The notes beneath the pieces were generated by a model that saw only the letters and a program-made list of their open reading frames with translations, was not told the origin of the DNA and made no database searches. A program made the translations under genes and the position numbers. From Nocardioides turkmenicus (lineage in GTDB: Bacteria > Actinomycetota > Actinomycetes > Propionibacteriales > Nocardioidaceae), in the NCBI RefSeq assembly GCF_011045035.1, contig NZ_JAALAA010000013.1, positions 1 through 64,000 of the forward strand: a stretch of 64,000 bases of DNA, written 5' to 3'. This document shows, piece after piece, positions 7,540-15,443 of this stretch; within the stretch, counting starts at the first letter, position 1, and each line of letters begins with the position of its first letter.

Positions 7540-8121
7540 TCAGCCGAGACCGGGGCGCGCGTGCAGACCGCCGCCGGACTCGTAGAGCAGACCCTTGTCC
7601 TTGATGAGCTGACCCGCGGCGGCCAGGATCGGGCTGTCGCCGACGGCGGAGCCGGCCATCGAGGTGATCGCCTCGAACATCTTGACCGCAGCCTCGTCGA
7701 CGGCGGGCCAGTTCCACTCCGAAGGGGCGGGGCCGATCGGCTCGACGGCGTGCCAGCGAGCCGCGCGGGCCTCCGCCATGGTGGTCAGCGTGCTCCAGCC
7801 GAGGCCACCGAGGCCGACGACGCCACCGAAGTTGAGGCCGATCAGGCCCCAGCCGTTGCACTGGTACTCGTAGGCCGAGGGGCCGAACTCGGACTCGTCC
7901 AGCTCGACCCGGGTGATCACCGGCTCGGGGCCGGTGTTGGGAGCGTAGAGCTTGAACGCAGGCCGGGCCGCGAGCAGCGAGGCCGATGCCGTCGTGGTGA
8001 TCTCGCTCAACGGCTGGCCGGGCGCCGAATAGGCGTCGAAGACCCGGAAACCGAGGTCGAGGGCATAGCCGACGACGAACCGTCGGTCGTCCTGCGCGGC
8101 GTAGAAGTTGCGATTGAACAC
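7540..8121 (-). CDS. Uncharacterised protein, about 193 aa
   Basis: I do not recognise this protein. The frame has good actinobacterial codon bias. It begins FNRNFYAAQDDRRFVVGYALDLGFRVFDAYS, has a Gly-rich centre (CNGWGLIGLNFGGVVGLGGLGWSTL) that may be a membrane-associating or loop region, and ends with an acidic/hydrophobic helix region before GGGLHARPGLG. GTG at 8121 is chosen because the family-like part begins there; another GTG at 8157 would add 12 residues. Neither has a clear Shine-Dalgarno sequence. No regulatory box that I can assign lies upstream. Confidence 0.55.
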   Translation of the reverse strand: MFNRNFYAAQDDRRFVVGYALDLGFRVFDAYSAPGQPLSEITTTASASLLAARPAFKLYAPNTGPEPVITRVELDESEFGPSAYEYQCNGWGLIGLNFGGVVGLGGLGWSTLTTMAEARAARWHAVEPIGPAPSEWNWPAVDEAAVKMFEAITSMAGSAVGDSPILAAAGQLIKDKGLLYESGGGLHARPGLG

Positions 8122-8272
8122 GGTGGGGGGAAACCTCGCTTGTGCCCCACCGACCACCCGTTGTGGTTCGCTACGGATGACCCGGTGGGATGTGGTTCGG
8201 GCAGCGCGACACTATCGCGCCAGGCACCTCGACCTGGCAACCGGTTGGTGATCTGTGTCTCTCGCGAGTCCC

Positions 8273-9352
8273 TCAGGAGTAGGTGCCGCGGACGGTGTCG
8301 GTCGTCGGCAGCGACTGGCAACCGAGCCGGATCCCGTCGTCGAGATCCTCCTGCTCGAGCACGTCGTTGCGCACCATCTTGACCTCGCCCTCGAGCAGCC
8401 GGAACGCGCATGCCGAGCACTCGCCCTCGCGACAGGAGTAGGGAGCCTTGACCCCCTTCGACTCGAGGAAGTCGAGCATCGGGGTGCCCGGGTCCCAGTC
8501 GTCGTACGTCGTCGTGGTGCCGTCGAGCTCGATCTCCAGCGTCACCGGCTGCTGGGCGACGCCGGTGCCGTCGACGCGATGTCCTGAGCTTGTCGAAGGG
8601 ACCTCCGCCTCGGCCTCCTCGACCGGCGCGATGTCGCCGAACGGGTTGCCGCCCAGGGACGCGAACTTCTCCTGGTGGCGCCGCGCCCGCGGGAACTCCA
8701 GCTCCTTGAGCGCCGCGACGGTCGCCTTCATGAACGGCGCGGGACCACAGACGAACGCGTCGTACGTCAGGTGGTCGGCGGCGAACGCCTTGAGCTGCTC
8801 CCCGGTGGGCAGTCCCTGGACGGACTCGAGCCAGTGGACCACCTGGAGCCGGTCCGGGTGCTCGGCGGCGAGCCGCGCCCACTCCTCGGCGAAGATCACC
8901 GAGCGCTCGTCGCGGTTGGCGTAGAAGACCACGATCCGCCCTGTTCCCTCCCTCAGGGCGGATCGGGCGATCGAGATGATCGGGGTGACACCCGATCCGC
9001 CGGCGAAGAGCAGGAAGTCCGCATCGAGGTCGGCCGGGGTGAAGATCCCGCTCGGCGGGAGCACCCGGAGCGTGTCGCCGGGCCGGAGGTTGTCGCAGAT
9101 CCAGTTGGACGCGTAGCCGTCGACGGTGCGTTTGACGGTCACCGTGAGCGGGTCGCCCGGGGCGCTCGAGAGCGAGTAGCAGCGGGCCGCCAGACCATCC
9201 CGGTCGCTGGGCACCGCGACGGTCAGGAACTGCCCCGGCTTCGGCTGGAAGGCGTGCTTCGCGTCCTCGGGGAGCTCGAAGACGATCGAGTGGGCCTCGG
9301 CGGTCTCCTTGACGACGTCGCGGACGGGCAGCAGGAAGGAGTCAGTAGCCAT
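8273..9352 (-). CDS. kshB: 3-ketosteroid 9-alpha-hydroxylase reductase subunit KshB
   Basis: 359 aa. It passes electrons from NAD(P)H through FAD and a [2Fe-2S] centre to KshA. The domains are in the KshB order: FAD-binding barrel with RCYSLSS at 57-63, NAD-binding fold with FAGGSGVTPI at 117-126, then a plant-type ferredoxin domain with Cys307, Cys312, Cys315 and Cys345. The linker before the ferredoxin domain contains PSTSSGHR (252-259), encoded by an interspersed repeat (8581-8602), an insertion I do not expect in the family. It overlaps the small gene upstream by 11 bp in the kshA-orf-kshB operon. Confidence 0.88.
   Translation of the reverse strand: MATDSFLLPVRDVVKETAEAHSIVFELPEDAKHAFQPKPGQFLTVAVPSDRDGLAARCYSLSSAPGDPLTVTVKRTVDGYASNWICDNLRPGDTLRVLPPSGIFTPADLDADFLLFAGGSGVTPIISIARSALREGTGRIVVFYANRDERSVIFAEEWARLAAEHPDRLQVVHWLESVQGLPTGEQLKAFAADHLTYDAFVCGPAPFMKATVAALKELEFPRARRHQEKFASLGGNPFGDIAPVEEAEAEVPSTSSGHRVDGTGVAQQPVTLEIELDGTTTTYDDWDPGTPMLDFLESKGVKAPYSCREGECSACAFRLLEGEVKMVRNDVLEQEDLDDGIRLGCQSLPTTDTVRGTYS
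8581..8602. repeat. Interspersed actinobacterial repeat inside kshB
   Basis: GTCCTGAGCTTGTCGAAGGG and the following AC match, as far as I recall, a short element scattered in many actinobacterial genomes (TTCGACAAGCTCAGGAC on the other strand). Here it is read through in frame as the KshB inter-domain linker. It shares the TCGACA-(A/G)GCTC core with the sequence at 58228-58247. Confidence 0.55.
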
Positions 9353-9647
9353 CCTCGGCTCCGATCTGGATCCGGCCGTCGGCGACGGCGGCTTCGATGG
9401 ACGCGGCCAGACGAGGGCAGCGGGCGTGGACGAGCCGTGCGCCGTCGGCGGCAGCCTTGCGGCGTACGAGGTCCGGACACTGGGCCTGCGCCTCGGCCGT
9501 CCACTGGACGGAGGTCTGGTGCTCGCTGTTCTTCTTCACCCCGACACGCGCGAGGCAGTCCAGGCACTCCACCTCGACCAGACGGGCCTGGGTGTAGAGC
9601 CGCTGGTCCTCGACGGTGTCCTGGGACGTCGGGACGAACGAGGCCAT
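9342..9647 (-). CDS. Small cysteine-containing protein between kshA and kshB, 101 aa
   Basis: Family not recognised. It has VEVECLDCLARVGVKKNSEHQTSVQWT, a CxxC pair on two strands like a small zinc- or iron-binding beta element, then CPDL and ARCPRL, giving four cysteines in all. The start at 9647 is set by TGATG overlap with the kshA stop, and its own stop overlaps kshB by 11 bp, so the three are translationally coupled. A role in KshAB assembly or electron transfer is inferred from the operon alone. Confidence 0.7.
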   Translation of the reverse strand: MASFVPTSQDTVEDQRLYTQARLVEVECLDCLARVGVKKNSEHQTSVQWTAEAQAQCPDLVRRKAAADGARLVHARCPRLAASIEAAVADGRIQIGAEDGY

Positions 9648-10816
9648 CAACTGACCCCTGCGTCGCTCGACTCAGGGTTCTCGGCCTTCTCGGCCTCGAT
9701 CCGGCGGAGGTTCTCGGCGACCTCCTCGTGCCAGTACTCGTTGGCCTTGGTGGTGTCGACCTCGAACTCGAAGCGGGCCCGCATCTCGGGCTCGATGTCG
9801 GCGACGTCGACGTAGAACTGCTCGTACCAGCGGCGCAGCTGGTAGACCGGGCCGTCCTCCTCGCACAGCAGCGGGTTCTGCACCGGCACCTTGTTCTGCC
9901 AGATGTGTACGTCCTGGAGGAACCCGTCGCCGAACATGTCGGCGTACTTCTTCCCGATGAAGTTGGCGGTCTTGTCGTCGAGTCCCTCGGGCTTCTTGAC
10001 GGTGATGCCGTACTGCAGGAGGAACGAGTCCGGGCCCGTCGGGATGTGGCAGTTGATCAGGATCACCTCGGTCACGAAGCCCTTGTAGTCGACCTCGAGC
10101 CAGTTGATCATGTACGCCGGGCCGTAGTAGGTCGCCTCGGACTTCAGGAACATGTCAGCGTCGCCGTAGCCGCCGGCGACATCAGGCCGCCCCTTGGACG
10201 CCATGTACTGCGTCGCCATGTGGTCCTCGAAGACGTTGCGGAAGTCGGTCGGGAAGGCGAAGTGCACGTAGTAGAAGTGCGCCATGTCGACCACGTTGTC
10301 GATCAGCTCACGGCAGTGGCTGCCCTTGATCGGGACGGTGTTCCAGATCCAGTCGGTGTAGACCTCGCGGTTGCCGATGTCGGGCAGCTCCGGCGGCAGG
10401 ATGTCGTAGTCGGCCTTCGATCCCTCGGGGTCGTGCCAGATCAGCAGGGAGTCGTTGCGGATCACGGTCTCGTACGCCTTCGTGCGGGCGCGCAGCGGGA
10501 CGCGTCGGGCGTAGGGGATCTGCTTGCAGCGGCCGTCGGCGCCCCAGCGCCAGTCGTGGAACGGGCAACCGATCTCGTCGCCCTTCACGGTGCCCTGGGT
10601 GAGGTCGCCGCCCATGTGACGGCAGTAGCCGTCGAGCACGCCGAGCTCGCCCTTGCTGTTCTCCCAGACGACCAGCTTGCCGCCGAACGCCTCGACCGCG
10701 TGCGGCTTGCCGTCCTTGAACTGGCTGGCCAGGCCCAGACAGTGCCAACCGCGCGCGAAGCGCTCCGGCTGAGAGCCGTGATCGAGCGTGCGGGTCTGGG
10801 TGGTGGGGTCGGCCAT
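9647..10816 (-). CDS. kshA: 3-ketosteroid 9-alpha-hydroxylase oxygenase KshA
   Basis: 389 aa Rieske oxygenase that hydroxylates C9 of 3-ketosteroids, which with KstD opens ring B. The Rieske ligands are Cys65-x-His67 and Cys84-x2-His87. The mononuclear iron site shows Asn174, Asp177, His180, His185 and Asp302 (FLQDVHIWQNK), at the positions known for KshA. Length matches the family (about 385-390). It starts at 10816 after GGAAGG. It heads kshA-orf-kshB and is divergent from fadE26 across a KstR-like box at 10865-10878. Confidence 0.93.
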   Translation of the reverse strand: MADPTTQTRTLDHGSQPERFARGWHCLGLASQFKDGKPHAVEAFGGKLVVWENSKGELGVLDGYCRHMGGDLTQGTVKGDEIGCPFHDWRWGADGRCKQIPYARRVPLRARTKAYETVIRNDSLLIWHDPEGSKADYDILPPELPDIGNREVYTDWIWNTVPIKGSHCRELIDNVVDMAHFYYVHFAFPTDFRNVFEDHMATQYMASKGRPDVAGGYGDADMFLKSEATYYGPAYMINWLEVDYKGFVTEVILINCHIPTGPDSFLLQYGITVKKPEGLDDKTANFIGKKYADMFGDGFLQDVHIWQNKVPVQNPLLCEEDGPVYQLRRWYEQFYVDVADIEPEMRARFEFEVDTTKANEYWHEEVAENLRRIEAEKAENPESSDAGVS

Positions 10817-10864
10817 TTTCGTACCTTCCGCTTTGGTCTTTCCAAGCTGAGCCTATTCAAAAAC

Positions 10865-10882
10865 AAGAACCTGTTCTAGTTT
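10865..10882. promoter_or_regulatory. KstR-like box and -10 element between kshA and fadE26
   Basis: AAGAACCTGTTCTA (10865-10878) fits TnnAACnnGTTnnA except that the first T is A. Its right edge runs into TAGTTT (10877-10882), a TAnnnT hexamer exactly 6 nt before the fadE26 ATG at 10889 with no Shine-Dalgarno, so fadE26 is probably leaderless and repressor binding would cover its -10 element. Confidence 0.7.
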
Positions 10883-10888
10883 TATCAC

Positions 10889-12091
10889 ATGCATGTGGCC
10901 TTGACACCCGCCCAGGAGCAACTTCGCTCAGAGCTCAACTCCTATTTCGCCCAGTTGGTCACGCCCGAGCGTCGCGCGGCGCTCGCGCGAGCGTCGGGTG
11001 AGTTCGGCGACGAGGCGGACAAGGAGGTCTACCTCTCGACCATCCGGCAGATCGGCGCGGACGGCTGGCTCGGGATCGGCTGGCCGAAGGAGTACGGCGG
11101 CCAGGACCGATCCATGGTGGAGCAGCTGATCTTCACCGATGCCGCCGCCGTGGCCGGGGTGCCGATCCCCTATCTCACGCTCAACACGGTCGGCCCGACG
11201 ATCATGCGGTTCGGTACGCCGGAGCAGAAGGACTACTTCCTGCCGAAGATCCTTGCCGGTGAGCTGCACTTCTCGATCGGCTACTCCGAACCCGGCTCGG
11301 GGACCGACCTCGCGTCGCTGCAGACACGTGCCGTCCTCGACGAAGGCACGGGCGAGTGGGTGATCAACGGCCAGAAGATGTGGACCTCGCTGATCCAGTA
11401 TGCGGACTGGATCTGGCTCGCCTGCCGGACGGAGCCGGAGGCGTCGCGCCACAAGGGACTGTCGATGATCCTGGTGCCGACGTCCTCCGAGGGGTTCTCC
11501 TATACGCCGGTCCAGACCGTGGCCGGCGTCGGCACCTCGGCGACCTACTACTCCGACGTACGCGTGCCCGCCTCGAACCTCGTCTCCTCGCGCGGCGGGG
11601 GTTGGGCACTGATGACCAACCAGCTCAACCACGAGCGCGTCGCTCTCACGTCAGCCGCACCACTAGTGCACTCGCTCGGGATGGTGAAGGAATGGGCGCG
11701 GGCCACCACGGTGCCGGGCGGCGGCCGGGTGATCGACGCCGAATGGGTCCAGCTCGCGCTGGGCCGGGCGCATGCCCGCATCGAGGCACTGTCACTGGTC
11801 AACTGGAAGCTCGCCTCCGACGCCGACCACGGGGTCGCCCTGTCGCCGGCCGAGGCGTCGGCGACCAAGGTGTACGGCTCGGAGCTGGCGACCGAGGTCT
11901 ACCGGACGCTCATGGAGATCGTCGGCCCGCACGCCGGCCTGACCGCCGACTCCCCCGGCGCCGTGCTCGCCGGCCGCCTGGAGCGCTTCCACCGCTCGTC
12001 GCTGGTGATGACCTTCGGCGGCGGCACCAACGAGATCCAGCGAGACATCATCGGCTACGTGGGCCTCGGCCTCCCCGCCGCCAAGCGCTGA
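10889..12091 (+). CDS. fadE26: Acyl-CoA dehydrogenase FadE26 (ChsE4-type), cholesterol side-chain oxidation
   Basis: 400 aa. It closely follows what I recall of mycobacterial FadE26: LTPAQEQLRSELNSYFAQLVTPERR, GWPKEYGGQ, FSIGYSEPGSGTDLASL, NGQKMWTSLIQYADWIWLA, MTNQLNHERVAL and FGGGTNEIQRDIIG. In mycobacteria FadE26 and FadE27 form an alpha2-beta2 dehydrogenase acting on the C8 side-chain CoA thioester. The likely partner gene lies 74 bp downstream. It starts at 10889, consistent with leaderless transcription from TAGTTT. Confidence 0.9.
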   Translation: MHVALTPAQEQLRSELNSYFAQLVTPERRAALARASGEFGDEADKEVYLSTIRQIGADGWLGIGWPKEYGGQDRSMVEQLIFTDAAAVAGVPIPYLTLNTVGPTIMRFGTPEQKDYFLPKILAGELHFSIGYSEPGSGTDLASLQTRAVLDEGTGEWVINGQKMWTSLIQYADWIWLACRTEPEASRHKGLSMILVPTSSEGFSYTPVQTVAGVGTSATYYSDVRVPASNLVSSRGGGWALMTNQLNHERVALTSAAPLVHSLGMVKEWARATTVPGGGRVIDAEWVQLALGRAHARIEALSLVNWKLASDADHGVALSPAEASATKVYGSELATEVYRTLMEIVGPHAGLTADSPGAVLAGRLERFHRSSLVMTFGGGTNEIQRDIIGYVGLGLPAAKR

Positions 12092-12105
12092 CCCATCCAT
12101 CCGTC

Positions 12106-12141
12106 GGTCGAGCCGCGAGCGCGAGCGAGCGTGTCGAGACC
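12106..12141. repeat. Interspersed GGTCGAGCC...GTGTCGAGACC element
   Basis: A 36-bp element with ends GGTCGAGCCGC and GTGTCGAGACC and a GC-rich centre sits in the fadE26-fadE27 gap. The same ends, in the opposite orientation, occur at 29021-29064 inside a coding sequence. The ends are imperfect inverted repeats, so it may be a REP-like or small non-autonomous element. Confidence 0.6.
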
Positions 12142-12165
12142 AACACAGTCGATTGCGAGAGCACT

Positions 12166-13242
12166 ATGGACTTCTCCTTCACCACTGAATCCGACGACGC
12201 CGCCGAGCTCGCGGCCAAGATCATCGGCGACGCGACCACGCTCGAGCGGCTGCGTACGGTCGAGGCGGATGCCGGCGACCGCGGCCGCTTCGACACCTCT
12301 CTCTGGACCGCCCTCGGCGAGGCCGGCCTGCTCGGCCTCCACCTGCCGGACGACCAGAACGGCGCCGGGCTCGGGCTCGTCGAGCTGTGCCGCGTGCTCA
12401 TCGAGGCCGGGCGACGGGTCGCTCCGGTGCCGCTGGCCGTGCACGGGCCGTGCGGGTTGCTGCTGGCCGAGACGGCGTCGGACGCCCTGGCCGGCGCCGC
12501 CGACGGGTCCCGGGTGCTGACGGCCGCGGTCGCCGAGGAGCACTCGCACCTGCCCGAATCCCCCACCGTCGTCGCCACTGGCGAGACGCTCTCCGGCGTG
12601 AAGACGCTGGTCAGGGCCGGGACGATCGCCGACGCGTTCCTGGTCACGGCCTCCTCCTCTGACGGCACCGTCGGGGTCTACCTGGTCGAGGCCACGGCCA
12701 CAGGCGTCGACCGCCACGCCCAGCACACCAGCGACGGCGATGTCACCGCGCTCGTCTCGTTCGCCTCCGCGCCTGCCCGCCGGATCGGCGACGCTTCGAC
12801 CGCCGACCGGTTGGGAGAGCTGCTGACCGTCGCCGCTGCCGCCGAGCTGCTGGGCGTCACCGAGGGCGCCCTCGAGCTCACCTCCTCCCACGCCAAGACC
12901 CGCGAGCAGTTCGGCCGCGCCATCGGCACCTTCCAGGCCATCTCCCAGCGGCTGGCCGACGGGTTCATCGACGTACTCGCCCAGCGGCTCACCCTCTGGC
13001 AGGCCGCCTGGCGGGTCTCGTCCGGCCTTCCCGCCGCCGACCAGGTCGCGGTCGCGAAACTCTGGGCCGCCGACGCCGCCCACCGCCTCGCTCACACGAC
13101 CGTCCACGTCCACGGCGGGGTCGGGATCGACCTGGACGGCGAGGCGCATCGCTACTTCACCACCGCCAAGCGGTTCGAGTTCGTCTTCGGCGGGGCCACC
13201 GAGCAGGCCCTGAAGATCGGACGTACGTTCGCGGCGTCCTGA
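12166..13242 (+). CDS. fadE27: Acyl-CoA dehydrogenase FadE27 (ChsE5-type)
   Basis: 358 aa, diverged acyl-CoA dehydrogenase matching FadE27: DFSFTTESDDAAELAAKI, HLPDDQNGAGLGLVELCRVL, HAKTREQFGRAIGTFQAISQRLADGFIDVLAQRLTLWQAAWR and HVHGGVGIDLDGEAHRYFTTAKRFEFVFGGAT. These half-subunits lack part of the active site and work only as a heteromer with FadE26. The ATG at 12166 is chosen. It is separated from fadE26 by the element at 12106-12141 and followed by a terminator hairpin. Confidence 0.88.
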   Translation: MDFSFTTESDDAAELAAKIIGDATTLERLRTVEADAGDRGRFDTSLWTALGEAGLLGLHLPDDQNGAGLGLVELCRVLIEAGRRVAPVPLAVHGPCGLLLAETASDALAGAADGSRVLTAAVAEEHSHLPESPTVVATGETLSGVKTLVRAGTIADAFLVTASSSDGTVGVYLVEATATGVDRHAQHTSDGDVTALVSFASAPARRIGDASTADRLGELLTVAAAAELLGVTEGALELTSSHAKTREQFGRAIGTFQAISQRLADGFIDVLAQRLTLWQAAWRVSSGLPAADQVAVAKLWAADAAHRLAHTTVHVHGGVGIDLDGEAHRYFTTAKRFEFVFGGATEQALKIGRTFAAS

Positions 13243-13257
13243 CCTTGCGGCGATCCT

Positions 13258-13288
13258 GAGGGGCTCGGGTGTTTCACCCGAGCCCCTC
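13258..13288 (+). terminator. Hairpin after fadE27
   Basis: GAGGGGCTCGGGT (13258-13270) pairs perfectly with ACCCGAGCCCCTC (13276-13288) around a GTTTC loop, 15 bp after the fadE27 stop. Only short T-containing sequence follows, as is usual in high-GC genomes. Confidence 0.8.
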
Positions 13289-13366
13289 TCGTCGTGGCGG
13301 TTCTCTGTGCTGTATCGCGGCAAGCGACCAGGCTGTGCGATAGCGCTTCGGTTTATCGAGCGTCGG

Positions 13367-13618
13367 ATGTGCGCCGTCGCGGTCGCGATCGCCGGCGTCC
13401 TCTTCGTCCTCTACGAGGTGGCCGCTCCCCGCGCCGACGAGACCGCGCTCGACGGCGCGGCGGCCTGGGCCTCGGCCGGCTGGAGCATCGCTCACAGCAG
13501 CGCCATCGTGGCCCTCATCCTGATCCCCTCGGCTACAACGCGATCAGGGCTTCCTCGACAGCACAACGCACGAAAGGACCGCCAAGGCCATCGGCGAACG
13601 GGCCGTGACCGACAGTGA
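13367..13618 (+). pseudogene. Truncated membrane-protein remnant
   Basis: The frame from 13367 encodes one clear hydrophobic helix (MCAVAVAIAGVLFVLYEV), then RADETALDGAAAWASAGWSIAHSSAIVALILIPS, which looks like the first two segments of a multi-pass membrane protein. After that it turns into an Arg/Gln-rich tail without character. Another frame in 13545-13645 reads FLDSTTHERTAKAIGERAVTDSDASLTAVAV then stop, possibly the tail of the same or another lost gene. No Shine-Dalgarno is evident. Confidence 0.4.
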
Positions 13619-13699
13619 CGCCAGCCTGACCGCTGTCGCCGTGTGACGCTCGGGCTCCCTTCCCCGCTGGAGCGCCGTCCAGCTCGCCGCTGGCCGCAG

Positions 13700-13935
13700 T
13701 TCGTGTGGGGGTCTGGATGTGTGTCCGTTTGTCTCGTGTCTGGGTTCCAGCGCGGGTGGGGCCAATACGTGGTCTGGGTTGGGAAGTTTAGCACCTGGGT
13801 GTGTCTGGGTTGGGTGCCATTCACCTGACTTGTCCGGGTTCCAGCGCGGTCTGGCTTTGGTTGGGGATACCTGTCCCTGACTGGGTTTACCTGATTGGGT
13901 TCGTTTGATTTTGCTTGGTGTGGTAGGCTCGGCCC
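13700..13935. other. G/T-rich intergenic stretch with short repeats
   Basis: About 235 bp on the plus strand are strongly G+T biased, with many TGGGTT, TTGGG and GTCTGGG words, unlike any other part of the window. GGGTTCCAGCGCGG occurs twice (13742-13755 and 13836-13849, 94 bp apart). No convincing gene lies here on either strand; the minus-strand reading frames are low-complexity Pro/Thr/Gln-rich. It may be foreign or mutation-biased sequence, or hold the promoter of the DUF222 gene. Confidence 0.6.
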
Positions 13936-13950
13936 AGGCGTAAACGTGAA

Positions 13951-14148
13951 GGCCGACCACCTCGAAAGAGGCGTGCCGCCGCACCCGGGACACATCGGGT
14001 GTGGGGTAATCCAGGGGAACCAGGGGCGTCAACGCTGAGCTGCGAGGGTAAGTAATAGCCCGTACTGCCGGGCCTCCAAGACCAGCGAACCAAACGGATC
14101 CGCGTGTGTGGATCCCGTGAGTTCGTACGTCGGGAGGTGACCGTTTCG
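13951..14148 (+). promoter_or_regulatory. Predicted folded 5' leader of the DUF222/HNH gene
   Basis: Four hairpins can be drawn in about 200 nt before the ATG. CACCTC/GAGGCGTG with a GAAA tetraloop is at 13958-13975, CACCCG/CGGGTG at 13982-14001, GCCCG/CGGGC at 14058-14073 and GGATCC/GGATCC around GCGTGTGT at 14096-14115. The leader ends in GGGAGGTGA, a strong ribosome site 9 nt before the start. The density of stems and the GNRA loop suggest a structured RNA; no known class is recognised. Confidence 0.4.
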
Positions 14149-15387
14149 ATGACCACGCTGCAACAGCCCCACCCTGTGCTGGGAGCCGTGGTCGCGATCA
14201 CCGGCGCCCTGGACGGTGTGGCGGATGCGAACCCGTCGTTCATGGGCACCGACCAGAAAGCCGCCACCCTGCTCGAGATCGCTAGGGCCAAAGCCCAGCT
14301 GGCCGAGCTCGAGCTCCGGGTGATCGCAAGCGCTGCCGATGTGGCCGCCGAGGAGGCCGCTCGGGATGTGGCGGCCTGGTTGCATCACCACACCCACCAG
14401 CGCCCCGAGACCCTACGGGCCGACCTCCGACTCGCGACTGCACTGGACCGCACCTACGGCCTGGTCGCCGCAGCGATGCGAACCGGTGCCTGCAACCCCG
14501 CCCAGGCACACGTCATCGTGGCAGCCCTCGACGACCTCCCGTCCGATCTGGACCCCGACATCAAGACGCGGGCCGAGGAAACCCTGGTCGGCTATGCGGC
14601 TCAGTTCGACCCCACCCAGCTCCGCCGGCTCGGGCGCCGGATCCTCGACGTCATCGCCCCCGAGATCGCCGAAGCCGAAGAAGCCCGACGCCTCGCCGCC
14701 GAGGAGGCCCACGCCCGGAGGAAGACCCGGCTGAGCATGCACCGCCTCGGCGATGGCACCACCCGCATCACGGCGATCGTCCCGGACGCAGCAGCGGACC
14801 GGCTGGCCACCAACCTGGAGGCCTTCGCCTCACCCAGGCGCGAGGACGGCACCCACACCGACACCGGCGACTACCTGCCCTACGACCGACGCCTCGGGCG
14901 TGCGTTGTGCCAGCTGCTCGAAACCCTCGACCCGGGCAGGCTGCCCATCCATGGCGGGGACGCGACCACGGTGATCGTGACCATCGACCTCGACCAGCTC
15001 CGCAAAGAGGCCGGCATCGCCCAGATCATCGGCGGCAGCCCGATCACCGCTGCCCAGGCTCGGCGGCTGGCCTGCACCGCCAACATCCTCCCCGCCGTCC
15101 TCGGCGGCGACTCCGAGGTCCTCGACCTCGGCCGCAACCAACGCCTCTTCACCGCCGCCCAACGCCGGGCCCTCCTCCTTCGCTCAGCCACCTGCGAAGC
15201 CGAAGGCTGCGACATCCCGGGCACCTGGGCAGAGGCCCATCACTGGATCGCCTGGGCTCAGGGAGGTGCGACCGACCTCCACAACGCCGCACTCCTCTGC
15301 AGCCATCACCACCACCGCGCACACGACCCCACCTACACCCACGAACGCCTCCCCAACGGCGACATCCGCTTCACCCGACGCACATAG
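14149..15387 (+). CDS. DUF222 / HNH endonuclease (13E12-repeat family)
   Basis: 412 aa. The N-terminal two thirds is the helical DUF222 domain (QKAATLLEIARAKAQLAELELRVIASAADVAAEEA, VHHH-type DVAAWLHHHTHQRPETLRADLRLATAL). The C-terminus is an HNH nuclease: CEAEGCDIPGTWAEAHHWIAWAQGGATDLHNAALLCSHHHHRAHD, with the paired His, the Asn and a CxxH cluster present. Proteins of this family are multicopy in actinobacteria and related to M. tuberculosis REP13E12 ORFs; DNA cleavage is inferred from the motif. The ATG at 14149 is chosen from GGGAGG; an in-frame GTG at 14104 lies inside the leader hairpin. The 32-bp-period repeats follow the 3' end. Confidence 0.9.
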   Translation: MTTLQQPHPVLGAVVAITGALDGVADANPSFMGTDQKAATLLEIARAKAQLAELELRVIASAADVAAEEAARDVAAWLHHHTHQRPETLRADLRLATALDRTYGLVAAAMRTGACNPAQAHVIVAALDDLPSDLDPDIKTRAEETLVGYAAQFDPTQLRRLGRRILDVIAPEIAEAEEARRLAAEEAHARRKTRLSMHRLGDGTTRITAIVPDAAADRLATNLEAFASPRREDGTHTDTGDYLPYDRRLGRALCQLLETLDPGRLPIHGGDATTVIVTIDLDQLRKEAGIAQIIGGSPITAAQARRLACTANILPAVLGGDSEVLDLGRNQRLFTAAQRRALLLRSATCEAEGCDIPGTWAEAHHWIAWAQGGATDLHNAALLCSHHHHRAHDPTYTHERLPNGDIRFTRRT

Positions 15388-15443
15388 ACCACCGATCACA
15401 ACGACCCACCTCACGGTCGAGCACACGACACCCACGTGCCCTG

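Noticed and set aside
8237..8248. GCAACCGGTTGG as another KstR box
   Set aside because: The AAC-2-GTT core is there, but the outer T and A of the consensus are G and T, and the neighbouring gene is of unknown function.
13545..13645. Separate small gene ending THERTAKAIGERAVTDSDASLTAVAV
   Set aside because: No start codon with a ribosome site and no recognisable fold; treated as gene debris near the 13367 remnant.
13243..14148. Insertion sequence or transposase in the gene-poor patch
   Set aside because: No transposase motif, terminal inverted repeats or target duplications were found; only a terminator, a remnant, G/T-rich DNA and the leader.
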